Below are positions 23,405 to 33,312 of a stretch of 64,000 nt of DNA, piece after piece. How positions within the stretch are numbered: the stretch's first letter is position 1; each line of letters opens with the position of its first letter. The notes under the pieces were generated by a model. It had not been told where the DNA came from and made no database searches. It was given only the letters and a program-made list of their open reading frames with translations. The stretch is from Siphonodentalium dalli (lineage: Eukaryota; Mollusca; Scaphopoda; Gadilida; Siphonodentaliidae), in the NCBI GenBank assembly GCA_032622095.1, contig CP136069.1, positions 126,189,450 through 126,253,449 on the forward strand, read 5' to 3'. A program made the translations under genes and the position numbers.

Positions 23405-24858
23405 ATGAAAACAGATATGGAGAAATGCTGAAAATGTCAGGGGGAACTACAGGACCCTACACAAATAGTGACACTTGGCAGCCGAGGTGTACAAGCGTTG
23501 ATATCTGCGAGCATGAAGCTTTGTGATAATCTGTGTGTGGGGTCAGATGAACCAGTTGATGGTTCCAAAATACACCGAGATTGTTACAAAAATTATACTC
23601 GGCCAAGCACCACAACGAGCAAGATAAGAGCTAGTAGTGATGCCGGAATGATTGATATGATTCCGTGTACATTGCTAAAACTACGCTCTGACCAACCTAC
23701 ATGTACATTCGATTTTAAGATCCACTGTTTACTATGTGGACAAGAAGCCGACAAACAACTGAGAAAAGAAGAAGACAAGTGCATGAGGTCGTGACACTGT
23801 CTTTCATTGATAGCATCAGAATATGGTGTCGAAAACGCAACGACGAGTGGGGTGAAATAGTGCTGACTCGTATTGAGCATGCAATTGATTTAGTTGCAGA
23901 AGAAGGGCGTTACCACCATGATTGCCATCATAATTTCACCAGTAAAACATTCGAGACTCACTCGCGGGGTAGGCCGGTGACAAACAAGAAATCACTCGCA
24001 TTCAATGAGTTGTGCACTTTCATGGAGAATAGCAATGAGTGCCAGTTTTCTCTGAGTGAATTAGCAGAAACTTTTGAAACATATTTGGGCGATGAAGTCG
24101 GTTACACCATAAGATATCTGAAGGTAAAGTTAATGGAGCATTTTGGGAGAAGAATCTCTATCACAAACTTGAGATCCCTTAAAAATGTGGTGACATTCAG
24201 GGAGTCATCGGACAGAATACTGTACGATTCGTGGTACACGAGTAAATGTTCCACTGAAACTGATGAACGCATGCGTATTGTCAAGAAAGCGGCTGCTATA
24301 GTTCGCGATGATATTCGGTCAACCATATACGATTGTGATGTGTACCCAAAACCAGACTATTTATCTGTGTCGACTGAGTTACTACCTGATACATGCACTC
24401 CAAGCATTTTTGCAGGGTGTCATAGCTCCACCACGGCGTCGGGCAAAGGATGAGATAGCCAGTCAGAGCAACCAGAGACACGTCACATCAATAGCTCATT
24501 CTGTGATAAGTGCATGCCGAAAACGGTCTTTTGTCTCGCCATTGCTGTTGTCAATTGCAGTCTATATACACCGAAAATATGCATCGAGGGAAATAATTGA
24601 CATTTTAAATTGGCTTATGTTTTCTTCGAGCTACCGAGAAGTTCAGCAATATATATCGTCAATTATGCTTCACAAGGGACCATCGCCCAGACTGGCCAAA
24701 TTCACACAATTTGTTTTCGATAATGCAGACTGTAATGTACGCACAATAGATGGCAACAATACATTCCATAGTATGTGGGAATTGCCTGTATTACCCCGGC
24801 TGGCTCTCCCAAAGAAGTGTCAATTAAACGATTGACTGGCAATCTTGGTAATGTTGGT
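23405..24858 (+). pseudogene. Academ-like transposon protein, N-terminal part (broken)
   Basis: The first ATG in the family-like frame is at 23405. The reading is MKTDMEKC, an in-frame TGA at 23429, then KCQGELQDPTQIVTLGSRGV; the stop falls inside a CxxC pair. Zinc-binding-like motifs follow: IHRDCYKNYTR, CTFDFKIHCLLCGQEAD and GRYHHDCHHNF. Frameshifts near 23790, 24400 and 24775 join three frames, the last containing RKRSFVSPLLLSIAVYIHRK and PRLAKFTQFVFDNADCNV. The segment ends ITPAGSPKEVSIKRLTGNLG just before an insertion at about 24859. The role of this part in the family is unknown; DNA binding by the Cys/His motifs is inferred. Confidence 0.75.
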
Positions 24859-26540
24859 CTACTCTAGCTCTGGAAAGACAATCATTTCCAACTAGCAATG
24901 TGTGTGCTCTGTATATAACATATATTATACAAAACGAAATAGCAAAATGTATTCAACATACACGGAAAATAAATATACTCTACATGTATATGTAACATTT
25001 CAAGGACCCGCTTACCACCGGGTTTGCGCCAGCCTTGGTGTTTGGAAATTCTAAACGAATAAACTTACAGCAATTAGAAGATTGAAATCTTCACGTGATT
25101 ACACACGATAAATAGTAATAAAACTAATTGTACATGGTAATGTACTGTGACATTATTGTCTCGAAGTATAAACTCTTCATCCACAAACCTGAAAATTCCA
25201 AACTGAAATGGCCTGAAAAATTGGTCTACTCTAGCTCTGGAAAGACAATCATTGCCAACTAGCAATGCGTGTGCTCTGTATATACATGAGGGCCTACTGA
25301 TACTAAAATTGAATTCATCCATTTATTTGGGAAATTCAATGGGTACCATGCCAGACTTTCCTGTAAGACATATGGGGCCCACTAATTTCTTATGATATTA
25401 TGCTCTGTCTTGCTTAGTTATATACACATGCGAGCCTACTAGCCTGCACCATTATCTCAAACCATATATATGAGAAGAGTGGTGTGTTCTATGCTTGATC
25501 ACGCTAATATGGATATATATATACAATGTATATGCTCGATGTGTCAAAACATCTAAAAACTAAACTATGGAACTGTTGGGCCTATTCCCCAAAATAACAA
25601 CATAAAATCTTCCACAAACAAATTTGAAATCTCTGTAATATATTCTCAAAAAACAGAGGCTATACTTGCCCTGGAATTATTCCCAGTTCACCCTGGCAGA
25701 TTATGCAATGTAAACACCGTTGCAAGCAAATCACAAAGTGATTAATTACCACTGGAACTCCAACAGAGTAAAAGTGTCAAATTTGACATTCCAGAATCGT
25801 TAACATTGATGAGCGCTGAATTAAAACAAACGCGCCGATTTATACTGACACAACAGTTATACCATAATGAGATCACACCATTGAAGCACATCGTGAATAC
25901 ATGATTAATTATCGGCTCGGACAGTAGCGGTATCAAATCTCGCAAAATCAAAGCTTCATGCCGTGCATGTGCGAATTGCTCATTATCTAGCAAGTTTGTC
26001 GTACTCAGTGCATAAATGCTGGAGCTTTCATCAGTGTTTCACACTCAATGTGTCGACCCTAGAAAGCGCTGCCTAACAGGCAGGTCAAGCTGATCTAGGT
26101 TGCATATAATATGCAAATTATAAAATAATTAATACGTACATCACTGACTCAAAGTGCAAAACTTGGAAGTGATACGATCAACTGCTCTCGTAAAATTAGC
26201 AGCACAATGGAATCACTAAAATTCCGTGCTCAGAATTGCTAATTAAAGTGGCATATAATACGCTGAGATATAAAATTATCACACACTGGGTACTACCACA
26301 GTAATGGCACTACCGGCCTCAACAAATTAGGCCAATCACATTTAAAATAGGCATATATTATGCCAAGATATTTAAACGTGTTTCCTGACGAGATTCCGCG
26401 TTATCGCTAGTATACTATAGTGAAAAAGTGAGTCGAAACATATACTCAATTTAAAATATGACCATCCGGGAAATGTAGGAACATGGGACACAGACCACTA
26501 ATCTGTTGGTGATTGTTGAGTATATTTCACAATCAAAAAT
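24859..26540. mobile_element. Composite insertion splitting the transposon ORF
   Basis: The family-like protein reading stops at about 24858 and resumes at about 26541 with KYIPLKSYNRPTQSGLD, leaving about 1.68 kb of foreign non-coding DNA. Its right third (26041-26541) is a full copy of the 0.5-kb element also seen at 10.1-10.7 kb. Its left part contains a direct repeat (CTACTCTAGCTCTGGAAAGA at about 24860 and 25225). This is therefore at least two nested repeats. Confidence 0.7.
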
Positions 26541-28530
26541 TCAAAAATATATTCCCCTGAAAAGTTACAACAGACCCACACAATCAGGTTTGGATCTGAT
26601 CGTGATGAAAGATCTACTTCATCTGGGTGAATCGGTTCCCAAAACACTGAAGCATGCCGAGTCTGTCGATTCCCTCTGGTCGCTGGGCTATGTGCTTGGA
26701 GTCCCCTCTTGTCCTTCGTGGTCTGGTTATATGCATGTTGTGACCAAAGAAGAACATTATGAGACAAGTGACATTGAAATATTGCCCTTCATAAATTTCG
26801 ATCCGTCAAACGTCAGTACCATATACACAGCACTCATGTTCGCGCTAACCGAATGTGAAAAACAAGGACTAAACGTTTGCCCAGTGACTTTTGATCAGCC
26901 GCTATATATCAAGGCGGTTGAGATAGTAACATCCTCTGATGAGTTTACAAAAGTCTGTGTGATGCTTGGAGGATTCCATATGATTATGTCTTATTTGGGG
27001 GCAGTGGGCTCTATTATGGATGGAAGTGGTCTTGATGAACTTTGGGCCACTGTTTATGCTGGAGGTTCAATCCATCATATGATTAGTGGCCATGCATACT
27101 CCAGGGATGTCCGTGCTCATATGCTAACCAAAGTTGCTATGACTAGACATCTCTTTGAAGAAAGTCGCGTGCTTGATAACGTGGACTGTGCCACTTTGAA
27201 AGCAACATGTGGCGATCTCGTCGCAGGTAATTGCACAACAGCGAAAGCTGTCATTCAAACTGACGTCATCAGTTTGTTAGATCTCCTTGATGGCCTGCTC
27301 CGCGATGCCGCGGATGGACGGACCGGGAAATTGTGGGCGCAGTATCTCAAACAAATCAGTCTTCTACAATTGTTCCTGAGAGCAGAGCGCACTGGAGACT
27401 GGGCACACCATACTTATTGTGTAAGACTGATGATACCAATTTACCATGCTGGTGGTCATTTTGCATACGCTAAGTCTGCCCATCTCTACCTCCAACAGAT
27501 GGAAGATCTCCCCCGAACAATGCCCGTGGACGACTTCAAGGCGATCACGGAGAAGGGATTCTCCACTATCAGAAGATCTGATAAGTTCTGGGATGGGATT
27601 TATTCCGACCAAACCACAGAACAGTGCCTTATGTGGATGTTCAAGATACCTGGCGGTCTCACACGTGGCAGGGAAATAACGGAGAGCACTATTGCGAAAT
27701 AGGTTCACGCCCTTCCCCTCTGTCTGCCGATATGCAATGCTCTTGAAAACTTTGTTCAAGTCCACGCTGGCCACAGTGACCAACACCGGGACCTTCGCAA
27801 GAGCGCTCAAGCAAATGACATCAGTGATATTAACAAATTCCTCAACCGGTTGAGAGCGCATTCTCCGTTCGGCAATAGAGACCCACAGTTAGTCTCATTG
27901 TCATCTGGCATTGTGGCAGACAAATCAGTCAACTGTGACCAGGTTGTTACAGTTGGTAATGTGTGCGTATTAAAGGTTGTAGGGAAAGCATTCAGCAACA
28001 TCAAACTGCGTCGGGCCGACACTGTCAAATCAATCGCATCAATGGCCAATTCTATCAAAGTACGTGGAGATGAAGTGGTAATCGATCCCACGATACTGTT
28101 CAGCCGCATCACATGTGTGATTCAGTCCCAGTCCGAAATGGAGGGATATCTAAAGTATGAGCTTGCACCAAAACCGCCGGCACTGTTTGATTCTGGTGGA
28201 ATGAGAAAGACACAGAAGAGCGTCTTTGGTAAATTACTCAAGTAATATGCCACTGAACGGAAATACCTTCCCGGAAGCCCTGTTTTTGTCATAGATGGTG
28301 GCTTTTTGTTGAGAGCAGTCGTTTGGCCCAAGCATTCATCATATGGAGATATCTGCACCTCATATTCAAATTATATAATGAAACATGTTGGATCCTATGC
28401 CATTGCTGTATTTGATGGCTATGAATGTGATATGTTAACAAAGGGTGTGGAGCAAGCACGCAGAGCTAAGGGTAGATATTCCGCAGATATCAACATCTCG
28501 CTTGACCTGCCAGTAACCACCTCCCAATCT
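26541..28530 (+). pseudogene. Academ-like transposon protein, central part (two in-frame stops)
   Basis: One continuous frame of about 660 codons with only two stops: TAG at 27700 (AK*VHALPLC) and TAA at 28243 (LLK*YATERK). It contains CPVTFDQPLYIKAVEI and, about 30 residues on, MLGGFHMIMSYLGAVGSIM. This DQ...FH arrangement resembles the RNase H-like core of some eukaryotic transposases, but the residue before FH is Gly where related families carry Asp, so catalytic function is uncertain. HMISGHAYSRDVRAHML and VHAGHSDQHRDLRK follow. The end begins the nuclease domain: VFVIDGGFLLRAVVW (about 28280) and AIAVFDGYE (about 28405), two acidic positions of a PIN/FEN fold. A frameshift at about 28530 leads to the next segment. 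Confidence 0.8.
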
Positions 28531-29449
28531 GGCCAATAGTCGGAACAAAACACAACTAATCCGTCTGTTAATGCAGGAATGTTCCCACATCGATGTCCAG
28601 TCGAAACAAGCAAACGCAGATGCTGATGTTCTGATCGCTGAGGTAGCATTGGACTTGGCTCAGAAGGATAAAACCAATGTTGTAGTTCTTGGAACAGACA
28701 CAGACTTACTTGCTATCATAACGTCTCGCTATCACTCAGGCTAGAACATATACATGATGTTCTCTGTCGCACCCAAAGCCCTCTTCTCAGTCAGAGAAAT
28801 TTCGATCAAGTTGGGTAAGTCAAAGGGAAATGTGTTGCTGGCACATGCTATCAGCGGTTGTGATACAACTTCGGCACTCTTTCGTCTAGGAAAAAAGAAA
28901 GTCTTCAACATGATGGTCTCTGAAATTGCTGGAGATTTACAAAACTACATTGACTCTTTCACGGCACATGACAGCACAAATAAAGAAATTGCCTCGTCGG
29001 GGGAACGAATTATAATGGTGTTATACGGAGCGAGAAAGTTCGCTTCCCCCGACCATCACCGATACGTTGCTTATAAGCGTTATGTAGCCAAAACTAAGCT
29101 GAGTAAGTGCATTCAATTTGCTTCTCTTCCACCAACCAGTTGTGCAGCACATCAGCATGCCTTCCGAGCATACCTACAGATTCAGGAATGGTTAGGGTAC
29201 TCGCTGTTTTCAACAGATTGGGGCTGGTGCATGAGCAATGGCGTTTTTAGACCAACTGCAACAACACAGCCCTTCGCGCCTGAAAATCTCTTGAATTTGA
29301 TCAGTTGTGGGTGTAAAAGCGGTTGCAGTAAGAGATGTGGGTGCAAGAAAGCAGACTTGTCGTGCTCCGGGTTGTGCAGGTGTAATTTGGATTCTTGTAG
29401 CAATCACAGACTCACAGATCCAACCGACACTTCTGAAATTGACGAATAA
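28531..29449 (+). pseudogene. Academ-like transposon protein, XPG-like nuclease end plus CXC domain
   Basis: The nuclease continues: NADADVLIAEVALD (about 28613), VVVLGTDTDLLAII (about 28680) and AISGCDTTSALF (about 28847). In order these match the acidic motifs of FEN1/XPG nucleases (the paired-acid helix, the D.D strand and the GCD turn). A TAG at 28742 interrupts between the last two (YHSG*NIYMM). The C-terminus (about 29304-29410) reads CGCKSGCSKRCGCKKADLSC then CRCNLDSCSNH, a nine-cysteine CXC/tesmin-TSO1-like or Cys8-type zinc module. The ORF ends naturally at TAA 29447-29449. XPG-type nucleases cleave branched DNA; a role in processing transposition intermediates is inference. Confidence 0.85.
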
Positions 29450-30053
29450 CCATGTAGATATTTGTTTGATTGGACATCCTTGAATATTCACTTTTCAGTG
29501 TTTCGGATCTCGTCTGTTTGCTGATATTCAATATGTTTTGTCAGCATCGTCGTCGTTGGACACATCGGAACATGTTATCAGTCCTGCTGTGGTCTTCGTA
29601 TGGGCAGCTTTTCTGACATTTTTGTTATGTGGTCTTTTTAGGCTTTCAGACATTCGACGGCATGGTGCAAATTTATGGGGTAGGGTTAAGTTTTCGGTCG
29701 TAAAATTATCAGAGTTGTGACTTTTCGGAATTAACCTCTGTTCCAGTAGAAGGGTTCATATTTCAACTCATTGCCATCTCATTATCTTTACTCACTCTCT
29801 TTTGTGTGACAAATTATGAATCGTCATGCAATTCCTGTGCTCTCTTCGGTAATAATGTCATCACACTTACGGAATATGAGTGGTAGTAAGCTCAAACATC
29901 AATTTCACATATCTAGCGACACCTGCACCACGATAGGAGGCGTGTAATTGTGAAGATTGAGTACCTAAATTAGTATACATATGACTGTATTCGCATTGGC
30001 TTGATGGAATTGCGTCAGAATTTGAACCATTCCGAAAAATCAAGATATCTCAA
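29450..30053. other. 3' non-coding part of the transposon
   Basis: This lies between the stop codon and the right inverted repeat. CTTTTCGGAATTAACC at about 29720 resembles CTTTCGGAGTTAACC just inside the left inverted repeat (about 22441) in direct orientation and may be a subterminal binding motif. Confidence 0.4.
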
Positions 30054-30177
30054 AAAGCTTAACTCGGATTCTAGGGGACTTTTGCCAAGTTGTTCATAAA
30101 CATGTTCTTATTAATCCCTGAAAAATTCAGCTTTCCGGGATTTTTTGCACTAGTGAAACCTAATGTGCCTGGACTAT
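30054..30177 (-). repeat. Right terminal inverted repeat of the Academ-like element
   Basis: The reverse complement matches 22312-22444 in three conserved blocks with similar spacing (see left repeat). Local open frames here are incidental. Confidence 0.78.
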
Positions 30178-30197
30178 ACGGTTTTTCTCCTCAACTG

Positions 30198-31984
30198 AGA
30201 TACTCAGAACAGTTGACTGCTGTGTTTATTATATTTTCTATACCAGTTTGCTACGACCCAGACAACAATGAAACACACGGTTAGACCTAATGCGTGTTTA
30301 AATCGATACATCACCAGCCATTTCTGTTAAAATAGGGCGCAAGTATACCGAATGACGCAAAGATTGACGGCATGACGCAGTGCTGAGAGTAGGATAACAA
30401 GAGAGTAGGATAACATCTTGAGAGTAGGATAACATCTTGAGAGTAGGATAACATGTTCTGTCTTCTGGGAGTGGGGATGTGATTTATAATTTATAATTTG
30501 ACGTAAAAAGTTGATTAAAATATAATAAAGGCTGAATAATATCATTTAATGCCTGAAATGATTGGAATTGTTGCTTGAGGTAGCTTTTTAAATCCGCCAA
30601 CTCAATATCTACACAGCTGGGCTACACACACTAGTAATATAATGTAACCGACCTGGTGATGTCCCCAATATATATAGTCACGAGTATGGTCATATCGTAC
30701 TCAGAACTGATGCAACATGTTAACATAGTAGAAAACTAATTGATATAATTCCAATATCGTAACGGTGCCTAATTTATCCTTGATAAATATGTTGATTGGA
30801 AAACATTTGCCTCACACATTTTTTCCGACCTCGAAACAACAAAGCGCCCCGTCCCTCTGTCTGGACTTTTTTTTGCAGATCCCCGGTCAATAATTGTTGG
30901 GAATCTGTTGACGGAAAGCGGAGAAAATCAATTTCGAAGTTGAGTACCCATTCGACAAAATGTCAGGTTTCATTTTAAATAAGTATAGACATTTCAAGAA
31001 CGTTCATTTGAAACTAACAAGTTTTGGTTGTTCTGCCATAAGAATATTCTTGTGAAGACTGGGGAATATAGAACATGAAAGAAAATAAATTAACAATTGA
31101 TTCAGAAAAGTATGGCTATTTTAACTGCAGAGCTTAGTAACAAGAAACGTATGTACAACGTTGCTCGGTTGTGCATCTGTCTGTGTTGTAGATACCAACG
31201 TCATAACAATAATATGATAATATGCAATGCATATATAGAACGACCCCGACATAATAGTAAGAAGAATGACAATGGAAAGGATCATGTATATGGTCGTGGA
31301 ACTATATGCCAATCGTTTTGGACGCCAGTGGACTTCGATAAGTACATTATGCCCTAATAGTAACCTCATCGGGCCGAATTGGTATCACCTCTGTGTGCAA
31401 TTTATCTCACAATGAAATGGTCAAATCACGGAATCGGCAGTGCACCAGCGGGTGATTATGAAATTAGCAACTTCAGTTTTTCCGAACAACTCCTATGTGA
31501 TTTAGGCCTATAAATTAGTTTAATTTTGGCCAATTTCGTTGCTTAGCTCAACGAAAACCAGCGAAGACGTCATGACATGGTCCATGACGTCATTTGCGTC
31601 ATTTGGTTTTGTGGGCCATAATCCAGACACATTTGGTCTCCGCTGAAGACACTGATTTCACATCACTACACTAGACATCATGAAATATACACATACACAC
31701 ATCTATAGAGGCTCTATCAGCACCGCGTATAATCGCTTTTGTTATAAATTCGGAAACAGCTTATTTAATGTATATTTGTCTTTAATAAGCCTTTTCTATT
31801 TCCTGCGTGTATCGATCTTTTTTAGTCGCCAGTACGCAAATGAATGCTTTATTGCAAATACACAAATCAATCAGTAACACGCATAACACATATACATTTT
31901 ATATTCAACATGTACACAATAAATATGGGACCCCCTCCCTACACACGTGGGGTCGGTTTGTTTGGTTTTCTTTGTTCATTGAGT
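30198..31984. other. Unassigned stretch with a short minisatellite
   Basis: No gene is supportable. It contains the 19-bp minisatellite below and a CRE-like palindromic pair near 31567-31595 (GACGTCATGACATGGTCCAT then GACGTCA). Short frames at 31097-31369 overlap on opposite strands and show no domain. Confidence 0.45.
30383..30455. repeat. Minisatellite, 19-bp unit, about four copies
   Basis: The unit GAGAGTAGGATAACATCTT repeats head to tail; the first copy is shortened and the last runs into ATGTTC. Confidence 0.88.
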
Positions 31985-32565
31985 GCAGCGCGGTGTCGGT
32001 GTATCGCAGTTCAATTGCGCTTGAGTGCAGCGCAACGTTGCAAAATCGCAGTGCAATTGCGCTTGGGTGCAGCGCAATGTATCCGCACCGAAGTGCAATT
32101 GCGCTTGAGCGCAGCACAATGTTTCCGCGTCGCAGTGCAATTGCGCTTGTGTCCAGCGAAATGTCGCCGGTCGCAGTGCAATTGCGCTTGAGTGCAGCGC
32201 AATGTCTTCGCAGTACAATTGCGCTTGAGTGCAGCGCAATGTCTCCGTGCAATTGCGCTTGAGTGCAGCGAAATGTCGCCGCGTCGCAGTGCAACTGCGC
32301 TTGAGTGCAGCGCAATGTTTTCGCGTCGCAGTGCAATTGCGCTTGAGTGCAGCGCAATGTCTCCGCGTCGCAGTGCAATTGCACTTGAGTGCAGCGAAAT
32401 ATCGCCGCATCGCAGTGTAATTGCGCTTCAGTGCAGCGCAATGTCTACCACCGCAGTGTAATTGCGCTTGAGTGCAGCGCAATGTCTCCGCGTCGCAGTG
32501 CAATTGCGCTTGAGTGCAGCGCAATGTCTCCGCGTCGCAGCGCAATTGCGCTTGAATGCAGATGC
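31985..32565. repeat. 42-bp minisatellite, about 14 copies
   Basis: The unit reads GCGCTTGAGTGCAGCGCAAT then GTCTCCGCGTCGCAGTGCAA then TT. Later copies are nearly identical and the first few are more diverged; some have short deletions. The GC-rich unit contrasts with its AT-rich surroundings. Because 42 is a multiple of three and the unit lacks stops in several frames, open frames up to 189 codons appear on both strands (rich in Cys-Thr-Ala-Leu on the minus strand); these are periodicity artefacts. Degenerate sequence continues to about 32690. Confidence 0.92.
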
Positions 32566-32699
32566 AATACAGTGCGATTGCGTTTATGTATATTGCAATG
32601 TCGCTGCAACGCGGCGAAATTTGGATGCCTTGCTATTTAGTGCAATGCAGCGCAATCGTGAGTAATGTGCAATTTTGCGCCTCAGCCAAATTTTACTTA

Positions 32700-33307
32700 A
32701 ACGCAGGACAATTGACCTTGATAACGGCGTAATAGCACTCTAGCACTCTAGTACTGTGTCCGTGGGGTTGTTATTTATTATTAAGATGCAATGAATGTGC
32801 TGGATGAAGTTATGAACGGATTGCAGCCATGGAACGTCAATAGAATGGACATAATCAACAATGTTTTTCGCTGACCAATGCGAGTATTCGCTCCCAATTT
32901 TATTAGAATCCATTGGAGAACGAGCGAGAAAAACCGACTTCACACCGCGTATGTGACCTTGGCGCCATCGGGTTACACCTTTTATTGACTGCCCGAATGT
33001 CATCCATGCGGAAATCGCACGCAACATGTGCGCCTTCGCAATACGAGTTCTTAGAAAGAAATATCATGCGAATCGGCCCAATAGAAGTGGAGATAATTGG
33101 ATTATTGCCCTTCGCTTGGAAGCTTGATGACACCACGTGACCCTGACTTTAAGTCCGGCTTGTTCGTAAACTAATAGGAGTTCCACCAAACCGATTACAT
33201 GCCTGGGTCAGCTTTCAACCATCTTTCCAGCAAAATAAAATTTTGCGGTATTACCGTTCGTTTGAAATTTTGTTAAAATATCGACAGAAAAGTTCAGGGA
33301 AAAGTAA
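32700..33307. other. Unassigned stretch
   Basis: No gene or repeat is supportable. Overlapping frames on both strands at 32740-33140 are short and mutually exclusive. Confidence 0.4.
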
Positions 33308-33312
33308 CGACC

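Larger units (their letters stand above)
22292..30197 (+). mobile_element. Decayed Academ-like DNA transposon, about 7.9 kb including a nested insertion
   Basis: Long terminal inverted repeats bracket a single large intronless coding region on the plus strand. Matching blocks, left versus complement of right, are TAGTCCAGGCACATTA (16 of 16), AAATCCCGGAAAGCTGA (17 of 17), AAAGTCCCCTAAAATCCGAG (one mismatch) and GAGTTGAGCTTT (one mismatch), at similar spacings. The outermost bases may be CAGT on both sides (22292 and 30197), but no exact target duplication was found, so the ends are provisional. Without the 1.7-kb insertion the element is about 6.2 kb. The encoded protein combines an XPG-like nuclease and a Cys-rich C-terminus, features I associate from memory with the Academ superfamily. 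Confidence 0.7.

Noticed and set aside
23429-23431. In-frame TGA in the CxxC motif as a selenocysteine codon
   Set aside because: The ORF has further stops and frameshifts and no SECIS-like element was noticed, so simple decay is the better explanation.
27364-29491. Minus-strand frames across the transposon ORF (up to 165 codons)
   Set aside because: They are shadows of the plus-strand coding sequence, which carries recognisable nuclease and CXC motifs.
31567-31595. CRE-like palindrome as a regulatory site
   Set aside because: TGACGTCA-type 8-mers are expected by chance at this scale and no promoter or gene is nearby.
31905-32545. Open frames of 115-189 codons on both strands
   Set aside because: They arise from the 42-bp (14-codon) tandem unit; several frames on both strands are open at once with the same repeated peptide.
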